DNA of 32,998 nucleotides from Frankia sp. R82 (GCF_023716925.1 NZ_JAMQQG010000213.1:31203-64200), one strand, 5' to 3'. Positions 15,747-23,904 are shown, counted from the first letter of the stretch. Notes: generated by a model from the sequence alone, not told the origin. Made by a program: numbers and translations.

Positions 15747-16826
15747 GTGACCGGCAGGCCAGCCAGCGGGCGGCTCAGCCCGATCGAACAGCTCGGGCCC
15801 GACCATCGTCGGGTGCTCGTCAACCTGCCTGAGCGGACCTACCCGATCGACATCGGGGCAGGGATCCGCCGGACGCTGCCCGCCGTCGTCGCCCGTCTCG
15901 GCGCGCGCCGCGCCGTCATCGTCTCCGCCCGCCCGACCGAGGTCGTCCCCGATCCCGGCGTACCCGCGCTGCGGCTGCCCGCCCGCGACGGCGAGGTCGA
16001 CAAGACCCTCGCGAACGTCGATGCGCTGTGCAGTCAGTTCGCCGCGTTCGGCCTCACCCGCTCGGACGTGGTCATCTCCTGTGGTGGCGGGACGACCACC
16101 GATGTCGTCGGGCTCGCCGCCGCGCTGTACCACCGTGGCACCGCTGTCGTGCACCTGCCCACGTCCCTGCTGGCCCAGGTCGACGCGAGCGTGGGTGGCA
16201 AGACGGCGGTCAACCTGCCCGCCGGCAAGAACCTCGTCGGCGCCTACTGGCAGCCCAGCGCTGTCCTGTGTGACACCGAGCTGCTGGCCAGCCTGCCCCG
16301 GCGGGAATGGATCAACGGCTACGGCGAGATCGCGCGGGCCCACTTCATCGGCGCGCCGGATCTGATCGGCCGGCCCGTCGCCGAGCAGATCGCGGCGAGC
16401 GTGGCGCTCAAGGCCGCCATCGTCGCCCAGGACGAACGGGACACGAGCCTGCGGCACATCCTCAACTACGGGCACACCCTCGGCCATGCCCTGGAGCGCG
16501 TCACCGACTACACGATGCGCCACGGGGAGGCCGTGGCGGTGGGCACCGTGTTCGCCGGCCGTCTCGCCGGCGCACTCGGCCGGATCGACGCGGCGCGGGT
16601 CGCGGAGCACCTGGACGTGGTCCGCGGCTACGGGCTGCCCTGGGCGCTGCCCGCCGGGATCGACCTGGCCGCGCTTGTCGACGTCATGCGGCTGGACAAG
16701 AAGTCCACGGGCACCGGGCTCACGTTTGTACTGTCCGGGCCGGACGGCCCCGAACTGGTCCGTGACATCGACGCGGCGCTGGTGGTCGCCACCCTGGCCG
16801 ACATGCCCCGGTCGACGCCGGCGTGA
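15747..16826 (+). CDS. rifG: AminoDHQ synthase (RifG-type, DHQ-synthase family)
   Basis: A 359-residue member of the dehydroquinate synthase family. It shows the NAD loop 'ISCGGGTTTDVVGLAAAL', 'LPTSLLAQVDASVGGKTAVN', 'GKNLVGAYWQP', and all three metal ligands: Glu in INGYGEIARAHF, His in ILNYGHTLGHALE and His in MRHGEAVAVG. The usual AEVIKY-type segment with Lys is GEIARA here, so this is not an ordinary AroB. Next to AHBA synthase and the rest of the cassette it most likely cyclises aminoDAHP to 5-deoxy-5-amino-3-dehydroquinate. The GTG at 15747 has GGAGG six bases upstream. It is the first gene of a plus-strand operon and overlaps the next by four bases. Confidence 0.88.
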   Translation: MTGRPASGRLSPIEQLGPDHRRVLVNLPERTYPIDIGAGIRRTLPAVVARLGARRAVIVSARPTEVVPDPGVPALRLPARDGEVDKTLANVDALCSQFAAFGLTRSDVVISCGGGTTTDVVGLAAALYHRGTAVVHLPTSLLAQVDASVGGKTAVNLPAGKNLVGAYWQPSAVLCDTELLASLPRREWINGYGEIARAHFIGAPDLIGRPVAEQIAASVALKAAIVAQDERDTSLRHILNYGHTLGHALERVTDYTMRHGEAVAVGTVFAGRLAGALGRIDAARVAEHLDVVRGYGLPWALPAGIDLAALVDVMRLDKKSTGTGLTFVLSGPDGPELVRDIDAALVVATLADMPRSTPA

Positions 16827-17701
16827 TCAGACCCCTGGCCGGCGTGCCCCGGCAGGCCACCGAACCCGGCGCGGCCGCGATGCCGGTCGTCAGCGGCACC
16901 ACGCGGCTGTATGCCGTCATCGGCGACCCGATCACCCAGGTGCGGGCGCCGTCCCTGCTCAATCCCCTGTTCGCGCGGCTGGCCGTCGACGCCGTGCTCG
17001 TCCCGATGCAGGCCCGGCCGGAGGCGTTCCCAACCGTGCTGGCCGGGCTCGCCGCCGCCGGCAACGTGGACGGGGTGTTCGTCACCATTCCGCACAAGGT
17101 CGCGGCCTGCGAGCTCGCCACCCGACGCAGCACCGCGGTCCGGATCAGCGGCAGCGCCAACGTGCTGCGGCGGGCGCCCGGCGGCGGCTGGGAGGCCGAC
17201 AACTTCGATGGCGCCGGCTTCGTGCGTGGCCTCACCCGGGCCGGGCACCCGGTGCACGGGGCGCGGGTCGCGCTGATGGGAGCCGGTGGCGCCGGCAGCG
17301 CGATCGCGGTGGCCCTGCTCGACGCCGGCTGTCGCCACCTGGCGATCCACGACCCCGACCAGGCGAAATGCGCGGACCTGGTGGCCCGTCTCGACCCGCA
17401 CTGGCCGGGACGGGTCGAGCGCGCCATCGAGGCGGCGCTACACGACGCGGACCTCGCGGTGAACGCGACCCCGCTCGGTCTGCGTCCCGACGACCCGCTG
17501 CCGTTCCCCCCGCAGGCACTGCCCGCCGGCTGCCTGGTGGCGGACATCATCATGAAGCCCGCCCGGACCAGACTGCTCGACACCGCCGACGCGCTCGGGC
17601 TCGGTACCCACCCCGGCATCCACATGCTGGCCGAGCAGGTGGACCTCTACCGGGAGTTCTTCGGCTTCGCCGCCGCCGGCCAGGCGGCCGGGTCGGGCTG
17701 A
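16823..17701 (+). CDS. rifI: Shikimate-dehydrogenase-like enzyme (RifI-type)
   Basis: A 292-residue AroE-family oxidoreductase. It has the catalytic lysine in GVFVTIPHK, the substrate-binding Asp in DNFDGAGF (Phe replaces the Thr of the usual NTDGxGF), and the NAD(P) loop GAGGAGSAIAVAL. The C-terminal 'GIHMLAEQVDLYREFFG' corresponds to the GxxML..Q region. RifI homologues are aminoquinate/aminoshikimate dehydrogenases and not essential to make AHBA (family knowledge). Start GTG at 16823 overlaps the previous stop as GTGA, so the two are translationally coupled. The first 20 residues precede the fold and may be an extension; an internal ATG at 16880 would trim it. Confidence 0.87.
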   Translation: MIRPLAGVPRQATEPGAAAMPVVSGTTRLYAVIGDPITQVRAPSLLNPLFARLAVDAVLVPMQARPEAFPTVLAGLAAAGNVDGVFVTIPHKVAACELATRRSTAVRISGSANVLRRAPGGGWEADNFDGAGFVRGLTRAGHPVHGARVALMGAGGAGSAIAVALLDAGCRHLAIHDPDQAKCADLVARLDPHWPGRVERAIEAALHDADLAVNATPLGLRPDDPLPFPPQALPAGCLVADIIMKPARTRLLDTADALGLGTHPGIHMLAEQVDLYREFFGFAAAGQAAGSG

Positions 17702-17760
17702 TCCGGCCCGGGTCCCCACCCGTCACCAAGCCCGACCCACCGCTGCGAAAGGCACGCCCC

Positions 17761-18783
17761 ATGCCCACGTCCGCACCCGCGCCGACGCCCGGCGTTCTCG
17801 GGATCGACGTCGGAGGAACGAAGGTCGCACTGCGGATCGAACCCGCAGATGCGGAGGGCACCGCGAAAACGGCGCGGACGGTGGAGGCCGACGGCGCCGG
17901 GGCGGTGGAGTCGTCGTTTCCCTGGACGCCGTCCACCAGCGCCGCCGCGGACCTGGCCGAGCTCTCCCGCCAGGTGACGGCGCTGCGGGCCCGGTGGGGC
18001 GCCCCGGTCATCGCGGTTGGCGTGGCGGTGCCCGCCACCGTGGACCGGGCCGGCCGGGTGACGACCTGGCCGGGCCGGCCGAGCTGGACGGGCCTCGCGT
18101 TCACGGACGCGCTGCGCACGCTGGTGCCGGGCGCGCACGTGGCCCATGGCGACGACGGTGACCTGGCCGCCCTCGCAGAGGCGGTCGCCGCCGGCTGCCC
18201 CGATCTGATCTACCTGGGCATCGGTACCGGGGTGGGTGGCGGCATCGTGCTGGCGGGCCAGCCCTGCCCGCGGCCGGGCCACGGCTCGGCGGAGATCGGG
18301 CACATGATGATCTCCACGACCGGCGCGGTGTGTACCTGCGGGCGCCGCGGTTGCGTCCAGGCGATCGCCAGCGGCCCCGCGACCCTACGCCGCGCCGCGC
18401 GGTATCGCGCCGGCCCCGTCCCGCGGCCAGGCGGTGCCCCGAACGGCGGTGCCCCGAACGGCGGTGGTGACGTGGACAGCGTCCCGTTCCCGCAGCTGCG
18501 GGCGGCCTGGCTGGCCGGAACCGACTGGGCGGTCCGCGCGGTGCGCGACAGCGCGCTGGCGGCGGCCGTGGCTGTGGTCAGCCTGACCGAGGTCCTGCGC
18601 CCGGAGCTGGCGGTGGTTGGCGGTGGGTTCGCCGACGGACTGCCCGGCTTCGCCGCCGCCGTGGACGAGCAGGCCCGGGCACTCGGGCGGCCGGGGCATC
18701 CACCGGCACCGGTCCGAGCCGCCGTACTCGGCGGACTGTCGTCCCTGTCCGGTGCGCTGCTGCTGGCCCGCCAGACCAGCTGA
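17761..18783 (+). CDS. rifN: ROK-family kanosamine kinase (RifN-type)
   Basis: A 340-residue ROK-fold sugar kinase with the phosphate-binding loop LGIDVGGTKVALRI at the N-terminus, a catalytic-type Asp in AHGDDGDLAALAEAV, GIGTGVGGGIV, the zinc-binding CxCGxxGC motif as CTCGRRGC, and GHMMIS before it. The usual Glu after GCx is Gln. In AHBA biosynthesis RifN phosphorylates kanosamine at C6; the assignment here follows from the cassette. ATG 17761 follows GAAAGG, 59 bases after the RifI-like gene. A 15-base in-frame duplication encodes GGAPNGGAPNGG between the halves of the protein. Confidence 0.88.
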   Translation: MPTSAPAPTPGVLGIDVGGTKVALRIEPADAEGTAKTARTVEADGAGAVESSFPWTPSTSAAADLAELSRQVTALRARWGAPVIAVGVAVPATVDRAGRVTTWPGRPSWTGLAFTDALRTLVPGAHVAHGDDGDLAALAEAVAAGCPDLIYLGIGTGVGGGIVLAGQPCPRPGHGSAEIGHMMISTTGAVCTCGRRGCVQAIASGPATLRRAARYRAGPVPRPGGAPNGGAPNGGGDVDSVPFPQLRAAWLAGTDWAVRAVRDSALAAAVAVVSLTEVLRPELAVVGGGFADGLPGFAAAVDEQARALGRPGHPPAPVRAAVLGGLSSLSGALLLARQTS

Positions 18784-18853
18784 CCACCGGCCCTCGTCGC
18801 AGGTCGCCGGCTCCAGTCGCCGGCTCCCGGTGGCCGACCCGTCCGTCGCGCCG

Positions 18854-18868
18854 CCCCGGCTGCCGGGG
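18854..18868. terminator. Bidirectional hairpin between rifN and rifM
   Basis: CCCCGG (18854-18859) pairs with CCGGGG (18863-18868) around a 3-base loop in the 158-base convergent gap. It could end both operons. A nearby direct repeat, GTCGCCGGCTCC, is present twice around 18806-18830. Confidence 0.5.
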
Positions 18869-18941
18869 ACCCGCCCGTCGACGGATCCCCCGGAGTGATC
18901 TTCCCTGCCGGCGGACGGACTGTCCAAGGGCGTGCTGATCC

Positions 18942-19724
18942 CTAGTCGGTGGCGAGAATCCGACCGGCTGCCGGAACCGACGCCGCGCCCGGCGGGAGGG
19001 CAGCGCCGTCCGTACGAGCCGCGGGCACCTCCGCCACGATCACCGCGGCCGGAGCCGTCTCGCCGAGCAGCGCCAGCAGGTCCGCCGGTCGGTGCAGCAC
19101 GGCATCCGGCGCGGCCGCGATCAGCTCCACCCCGTCGGTCTCACCCCACAGGGCTGCCGCGGCCATCACTCCCGCGCCGCGGGCGCTGTCGAGGTCGGCC
19201 ACCGCGTCGCCGATCATCACTGTCGTGCTCGCGTCCGCGCCAAGCAGAGCCAGCGCGTGCAGCACGATGTCCGGCGCGGGCTTGGGTCGGGCGATCTCGT
19301 CCGACCCGATGACATGGTCGAACAGGTCGAGCACGCCCAGCACACCCAGCAGGTGGCGGGCCCGCGGCCCGGCCTTGCCGGTCGCGACGGCCAGACCGTA
19401 CCCGCGTTCCCGCAGGGTGCGCAGCATGTCCGCGACGCCGTCGAAGAGCACCACCTCACGGGCGAGCCGGTAGCTCTCCCGGACGAAGGGCTCCTCCATC
19501 TCCAGCGGCAGATTCATGATCCGCATGATGTCGGGGAAGTACCGGCCCAGGTGGCGCTCGTATTCCTCGAAGGGGGGCTCGCCGTCTCCGACGACCTCCG
19601 CATAGGCGATCGTGAACGCCTGGCGCATCACGCCGAAGCTGTCCACGAGGACGCCGTCGAGATCGAAGATCACCGCCTGGCGCCGGACAACGATCGCCGA
19701 TCCGTTCTCACGTTCCGTTCCCAC
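18942..19724 (-). CDS. rifM: HAD phosphatase (RifM-type)
   Basis: A HAD-superfamily hydrolase of about 260 residues with all four motifs: I, FDLDGVLVDS; II, VATGKAG; III, RPKPAPD; IV, MIGDAVADLDSAR. The cap between motifs I and II is all-helical, as in phosphoglycolate-phosphatase-like enzymes. RifM in AHBA biosynthesis acts on UDP-kanosamine to release kanosamine (pathway knowledge). The GTG at 19724 has GAGGGGGG just upstream; a GTG at 19742 is an alternative but lacks a Shine-Dalgarno. It is the last gene of the minus-strand operon rifK-rifL-rifM. The Ala/Pro-rich C-terminus of some 40 residues exceeds the fold. Confidence 0.88.
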   Translation of the reverse strand: MGTERENGSAIVVRRQAVIFDLDGVLVDSFGVMRQAFTIAYAEVVGDGEPPFEEYERHLGRYFPDIMRIMNLPLEMEEPFVRESYRLAREVVLFDGVADMLRTLRERGYGLAVATGKAGPRARHLLGVLGVLDLFDHVIGSDEIARPKPAPDIVLHALALLGADASTTVMIGDAVADLDSARGAGVMAAAALWGETDGVELIAAAPDAVLHRPADLLALLGETAPAAVIVAEVPAARTDGAALPPGAASVPAAGRILATD

Positions 19725-19770
19725 ATGCCCCCCTCGGCTCACTGGACATCGGTGGTGGTCGGGCAGACCG

Positions 19771-21045
19771 TCATCGGCCCGCGGGGACGAGATCCGGCGC
19801 CCGTCGAGACGAGCGGGCCGAGTCGTAGAACCGTTCGATCGCGGCGATCGTCGGCCGGACCTCGGCTATCGCCCGTCCGCGGGAAGCCGGGTCGGCCAGC
19901 ATCGCTGGAAGTTCGTCGAGCTGACGGCGGTACTCGGTGCCGATCGGTTCGTCCGGCAGCGTCACCGGACTGGTTTGACCGGTGCGGGTAAGCGTGAGCA
20001 CCGATCGGTCCTGCCGGTTGGGACCGAACCCGAAGGTGCAGCGCAGCGAGGTCGTGCCGGCCGCCCCCTCGACGGTGATCGCGGTCAGGTCCCGGGCCTC
20101 GTGCGAGGCCCAGCTGGCCCGCAGGGCCACCGACGTTCCGTGTTCGGTGACCAGAAAGCCCCGCGCGGTGTCCTCCACGTCGCCACCGGCCCGGCCGGGC
20201 AGCCGGCCGTCGCTGTCTGACGTGGCCTGTGGCTCGTCCTCATGACGCCAGGACGCCGCCCATGCGCCGTCGTTGACGAAGTCGTCGGAGGTCGTTCCGA
20301 TCACCTCACGGAACCGGACGGCGCCGAGCAGCGGGGTAAGGGTGTCGAGCAGGTGCCAGCCGAGGTCGACCAGCGCACCGCCGCCGGACTGCTCCCGGCG
20401 GGTGAACCAGCCGCCCGCGTCGGGAATGCCCCGGGCCCGCACCCAGGCCAGATCAACATGTCGGATCGCGCCGAGCCCCGCGGCCACCTCGTAGAGGCGG
20501 CTCACGTCCGCCCGGTAGCGTGCGGCGCTGCCGGCCAGCAGGGTGGCGTCACCGGCCTGCTCGGCCGCGGCCAGCCGGTCGGCCTCGGCCGAACTCAGGC
20601 AGACCGGCTTCTCCAGGAACACCGGGATGCCCGCGGCCAGGAGCCGTTCGGCGATGTCGGCATGGCGGTTGTTGGGCACGGCCACAACGGCGAGGTCGGG
20701 CCGCGCCCGGCCGGCCGCGGCCAGTTCGTTGACGTCGGCGAACACCGTGGGCTCCGGTTGACCAGAGCCCGTTCCCGCGGGGCCGTGACCAGCACCGCCA
20801 GCACCGTCCGGAACGGTGGCAAGGTCCTGGGTGGCAGCGGTGCGCGCCGCCGGGTCGGGATCGACGATGGCGGTCACCACGAACCGCGGATGCTCGCGCA
20901 ACCGGGGCAGCCAGATCGAGCGACCCGCCCACCCCAACCCGACGACGGCGACCCGCAACGGCGCCGTGACCGGATCCGTCACGGGGCTTCGGGACGCCAC
21001 GGAGGTCACCGAAGCTGCTGGGGGCACCGGAGCTGCTGAGATCAC
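19771..21045 (-). CDS. rifL: Gfo/Idh/MocA oxidoreductase (RifL-type)
   Basis: A 424-residue NAD-dependent sugar oxidoreductase with the Rossmann motif VAVVGLGWAGRS (about residues 32-43), the catalytic lysine in VFLEKPVCLS, and 'GGALVDLGWHLLDTL' with its His in the C-terminal sheet domain. In the rifamycin pathway RifL oxidises UDP-glucose to the 3-keto sugar, which RifK then aminates. Two low-complexity Gly/Pro insertions (about residues 78-97 and 285-296) make it longer than usual. Its GTG overlaps the stop of the AHBA synthase gene as GTGA (21042-21045), so the pair that works together is translationally coupled. Confidence 0.88.
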   Translation of the reverse strand: MISAAPVPPAASVTSVASRSPVTDPVTAPLRVAVVGLGWAGRSIWLPRLREHPRFVVTAIVDPDPAARTAATQDLATVPDGAGGAGHGPAGTGSGQPEPTVFADVNELAAAGRARPDLAVVAVPNNRHADIAERLLAAGIPVFLEKPVCLSSAEADRLAAAEQAGDATLLAGSAARYRADVSRLYEVAAGLGAIRHVDLAWVRARGIPDAGGWFTRREQSGGGALVDLGWHLLDTLTPLLGAVRFREVIGTTSDDFVNDGAWAASWRHEDEPQATSDSDGRLPGRAGGDVEDTARGFLVTEHGTSVALRASWASHEARDLTAITVEGAAGTTSLRCTFGFGPNRQDRSVLTLTRTGQTSPVTLPDEPIGTEYRRQLDELPAMLADPASRGRAIAEVRPTIAAIERFYDSARSSRRAPDLVPAGR

Positions 21046-22208
21046 TGGGCCGCCATCACGTCGGCCACGACGGCCGCCACCTGGTGCATCTGCTCCTCGG
21101 TGCCCAGCAGCGTGCGGTGGTGCAGCCAGATGCCGTCGGCGCTGAGGGCCTCGGTGTTGGGGCAGCGAGCGGCCAGCTCGTCGACCGTGGTGTCCGGCGC
21201 TCCGGTCTCCCAGAAGCCGTTGGAACGGTAGATCGACCGGAAGGCCGCGAAGGCCGGTAGGCCACGCTCGATGAGCGCGTCGACGAGGGCGTTACGGCGG
21301 TCCTCGCCGAGGCCCGGCACCCGGAACATCGCCATGTAGTGGGAGTTGCGGTCGCACCGCTCGTCGCGGCCCTGCGGGACCACACCGGGGATGGCCGCCA
21401 GTGCCTCGGCGAGCACCGGCCAGCGCTGCTCGCGAGTGTCGATCTGGCCGGCCAGCCGGCCGAGCTGGGCCCGCAGGACCGACGCGGAGAACTCGTTGAG
21501 CCGGAAGTTCGAGCCGGAGGTCTGGTGGAAGTAGCGGCGGTCGGTCCGCGGCCGGCCACAGCTGTGCCGCAGAAAGGCCAGTTCGAACAGCTCCGCGTCC
21601 GGGAAGGTCACCGCGCCGCCTTCACCAGCGGTCATGAGCTTGCCGTTCTGGAAGCTGAACGCGGCCACCGAGCCGAGTTCGCCGACCTTGCGGCCCTGCC
21701 ACTGAGTGCCGTGCGCGTGCGCCGCGTCCTGCAGAAGCGGAACACCGGTATCTGCCGACACCTTGGCCAACGCGTCCATGTCGGCGAGCTGGCCGGCCAT
21801 GTGCACCGGCATGATCGCTCTGGTGCGGGCCGTGACGGCCGCGGCAGCCGCCTGCGGATCGATGCAGTAGGTGTCCAGATCGACGTCCACCGGCACCGCC
21901 ACCGCGCCGAGACGCTGCGCGGCCTGCGAGGACGAGATGAACGTGAACGCCGGGACGATGACCTCCGTGCCCGGACCGACTCCCAGGACCTGAAGGGCCA
22001 GCTCGAGGGCGTGGGTGCCATTGGTGACGGCCAGCGCGTAGTCGGCGCCGTGATAGGCGGCGAATTCACGCTCGAAGCTGTCGACCTCGCTGCCACCCAT
22101 GCGCCACCACTGCCCCTGTTCCAGGGCGCGGATCAGACCCTCACGCTCCTCGTCAGAGTACTGCGGCCAAGCCGGCAGCTCCGGTGCGCGTAGCACTCCA
22201 CCGCTCAT
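21042..22208 (-). CDS. rifK: AHBA synthase (RifK-type)
   Basis: The enzyme is a PLP-dependent DegT/DnrJ/EryC1-fold protein that aromatises aminodehydroshikimate to 3-amino-5-hydroxybenzoate and, with RifL, also aminates UDP-3-ketoglucose. It has 388 residues, the same length as RifK, and the blocks I recall from RifK are nearly unchanged: 'LEQGQWWRMGG', 'VTNGTHALELALQV', 'VPAFTFISSSQAAQRLGAV', 'VPLLQDAAHAHG', 'FSFQNGKLMTAGEGG' with PLP lysine Lys190, 'FLRHSCGRP' and 'RNSHYMAMFR'. This is the firmest assignment of the cassette. ATG 22208 follows AAGGGTGGGG. It leads the minus-strand operon and is divergent from the dehydratase gene. Confidence 0.95.
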   Translation of the reverse strand: MSGGVLRAPELPAWPQYSDEEREGLIRALEQGQWWRMGGSEVDSFEREFAAYHGADYALAVTNGTHALELALQVLGVGPGTEVIVPAFTFISSSQAAQRLGAVAVPVDVDLDTYCIDPQAAAAAVTARTRAIMPVHMAGQLADMDALAKVSADTGVPLLQDAAHAHGTQWQGRKVGELGSVAAFSFQNGKLMTAGEGGAVTFPDAELFELAFLRHSCGRPRTDRRYFHQTSGSNFRLNEFSASVLRAQLGRLAGQIDTREQRWPVLAEALAAIPGVVPQGRDERCDRNSHYMAMFRVPGLGEDRRNALVDALIERGLPAFAAFRSIYRSNGFWETGAPDTTVDELAARCPNTEALSADGIWLHHRTLLGTEEQMHQVAAVVADVMAAQ

Positions 22209-22373
22209 GGTCCCCACCCTTTTCTTACGTGACGATAAGGTACGCGCAAGGATCCCGGCCGTCGACGGTTCATTACCGTGGGTTGTCCGCAGAATCCGCA
22301 CGAGTGGTGCGCGACGGACGGTACCCCACTCCCCCGACAAGCCCCGGCAGGCCCCACTCCCCATCACGCGGGA

Positions 22374-22392
22374 ACCAATAATCGACCAATAA
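22374..22392. promoter_or_regulatory. Direct repeat with 11-base period in the rifK/rifJ divergent region
   Basis: ACCAATAA occurs at 22374-22381 and 22385-22392, one helical turn apart, in an AT-rich island of the 346-base divergent region (22209-22554). A -10-like TACGAT lies at 22399-22404, so the repeats would cover the -35 region of a promoter reading toward rifJ. This spacing suits an activator or repressor binding on one DNA face. The rest of the region shows no gene. Confidence 0.45.
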
Positions 22393-22554
22393 ATGCGCTA
22401 CGATCCACCGACCGTGGGCAACGGGACCACCATCTCGGTGACCCTGCGTCGACAGGCCTTCGCTGCGGGCCCCAAGGCCACAGCGTAGCTGCGATAGCCT
22501 CCGGCCGGCGCCCGGTCATCCCGGCCGGTCGGGTCGGCAATGTGATGAGGAAAT

Positions 22555-22998
22555 GTGAGCACGCTGCTACTTCTGAACGGCCCCAATCTCGGCATACTCG
22601 GCCGGCGGCAACCTGAAGTGTACGGAACCGCCACCCTCGCCGACATCGAATCCGCCATCGCGGCCCGGGTCGCCGACCGCGGATGGAAAGTTCTCTCGGT
22701 ACAACGTGAATCCGAGGGCGAGCTCATCCATGCGATTCAGGACAACTACGAATCGGTGGGTGCTATCGTCAATCCCGGCGCACTCATGATGTATGGCTGG
22801 AGCCTGCGGGACGCGCTGGCGAACTATCCCGCGCCGTGGATCGAGGTTCATCTTTCCAACGTCTGGGCGCGCGAATCCTTCCGGCACGAGTCGATCCTTT
22901 CCGCACTGGCCAGCGGAGTCGTCGTCGGCCTGGGGGCCCTGGGCTACGAACTCGCCGCGTCCGCTCTGCTCGACCTGGTGCCGCCAACCGGCCCCTGA
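22555..22998 (+). CDS. rifJ: AminoDHQ dehydratase (RifJ-type, type II DHQase)
   Basis: A 147-residue protein with the type II dehydroquinase fold. It has 'LLNGPNLGILGRRQPEVYG' with the essential Arg and Tyr, 'EGELIHAIQDN', and 'IVNPGALMMYGWSLRDAL', where ordinary enzymes have NPGAYTHTSVALRDAL. 'WIEVHLSN' and a downstream catalytic-type 'FRHES' are kept. It probably dehydrates aminoDHQ to aminodehydroshikimate in AHBA synthesis. The altered THTS segment argues against a housekeeping AroQ. The GTG at 22555 follows GAGGAAAT closely. It is the only cassette gene transcribed rightward from the divergent region, and a strong hairpin follows. Confidence 0.88.
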   Translation: MSTLLLLNGPNLGILGRRQPEVYGTATLADIESAIAARVADRGWKVLSVQRESEGELIHAIQDNYESVGAIVNPGALMMYGWSLRDALANYPAPWIEVHLSNVWARESFRHESILSALASGVVVGLGALGYELAASALLDLVPPTGP

Positions 22999-23022
22999 CC
23001 TACGCTGTCCCGTCCGCCCCGC

Positions 23023-23047
23023 CCCGAGGGCCGCTGCGGCCCTCGGG
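23023..23047 (+). terminator. Strong hairpin after rifJ
   Basis: A perfect 12-base inverted repeat (23023-23034 with 23036-23047) with one central base begins 25 bases after the rifJ stop. No T run follows. Confidence 0.75.
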
Positions 23048-23831
23048 CGACACCGTGCTGGTCCGCAGGCCTCGGGTGGCGCCCCTTGGTCTGCGATCGC
23101 CGGGATCCGATCATCCCGGCACGAGTCCGCGACCGGCCCCCAGCCAGGCGACGACCCGTATCTCCATCGCCTTTTCATGCTATTCAGCAGGCGCTTCTCT
23201 CCAGGCCACGAGGCCGCCATCCCGACGACATCTGCCGGCCAGGTCCGTACGAATTCACAGCAGACGCCGTGCTCTTACGAGCCAGCTACTGTCGTATGCT
23301 CTCGCCCACGGCGCGCCATAACCACGGCGTCCGGCGCCGGAGCGTCCCGCGGCAAGCTCACATATGGTGACGTCTGCCACCAGGATGGCGCCGAGCCCCA
23401 CTTGTTCATCGGCCGCTTACGGCGCGTTCCGGTCAGCCTGATTGCGAAATCCAAATTCGCCGGTCCGGACCCGCCGACTTCTGGGCAGCAGTACCGAACA
23501 GCGGTCGCCACTCGTCCACCAGGCCGGCAGCCCGGCCACATCAGCAGTCCGCCCGACCCGCGGTCCGCCCAGCCGGCGGGCCCGCGAATCCTGCCCCCTA
23601 TGCCAACCTGTCCTGGTCTCCACCAGGACCCGCCGCGCTCACGACGGGGGAGCTCGCCACCCGCCGCCAACCCGCTGGTTCCCGCCAGGCGAACCACGAC
23701 ACCATCCCCGACGGCACGTCCAGACGGGTCGGTGGCTCGTGGGCGGCCACTCGGAGCGGTGGCTCGATTGCGGGGTGCTGCACCGACCGCGCCGGGACCT
23801 CGCCGAGACATCTCTGCACGGCAGGCGAAAG
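23048..23831. other. Long non-coding stretch between the AHBA cassette and tRNA-Arg
   Basis: About 780 bases carry no gene I can support. Open frames on both strands are Pro/Arg/Ser-rich, lack a Shine-Dalgarno and resemble no family. Base composition is slightly more AT-rich than in neighbouring genes. The stretch lies directly beyond the 3' end of the tRNA-Arg gene, a favoured insertion point of mobile elements, so decayed element DNA is possible but not shown. Confidence 0.4.
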
Positions 23832-23904
23832 TGCCCCAGGTAGGAATCGGACCTACGGCCTACCGCTTAGGAGGCGGTCGCTCTATCCACTGAGCTACTG
23901 GGGC
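23832..23904 (-). tRNA. tRNA-Arg (CCT anticodon)
   Basis: The minus strand folds as a full cloverleaf. Acceptor GCCCCAG pairs with CTGGGGC, the D arm has GCTC/GAGC, the anticodon arm has ACCGC/GCGGT around the loop CTCCTAA (anticodon CCT), and the T arm has GTAGG/CCTAC with TCCGATT in the loop. The discriminator base is A, and CCA is not encoded. Its 3' end faces the AHBA side. Confidence 0.93.

Noticed and set aside
15747-17701. Reading the AroB/AroE-like pair as ordinary shikimate-pathway genes
   Set aside because: Altered key segments, adjacency to RifK/L/M/N-like genes and a separate altered dehydratase fit the aminoshikimate (AHBA) pathway better.
23275-23811. A 178-residue leftward frame in the gene-free stretch
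   Set aside because: Gly/Arg/Pro-rich composition, no family resemblance and no ribosome-binding site.
22793-23893. Long rightward open frames over rifJ and the tRNA-Arg region
   Set aside because: They run through rifJ in another frame and across the tRNA gene, with Pro/Arg/Ser-rich content and no Shine-Dalgarno.
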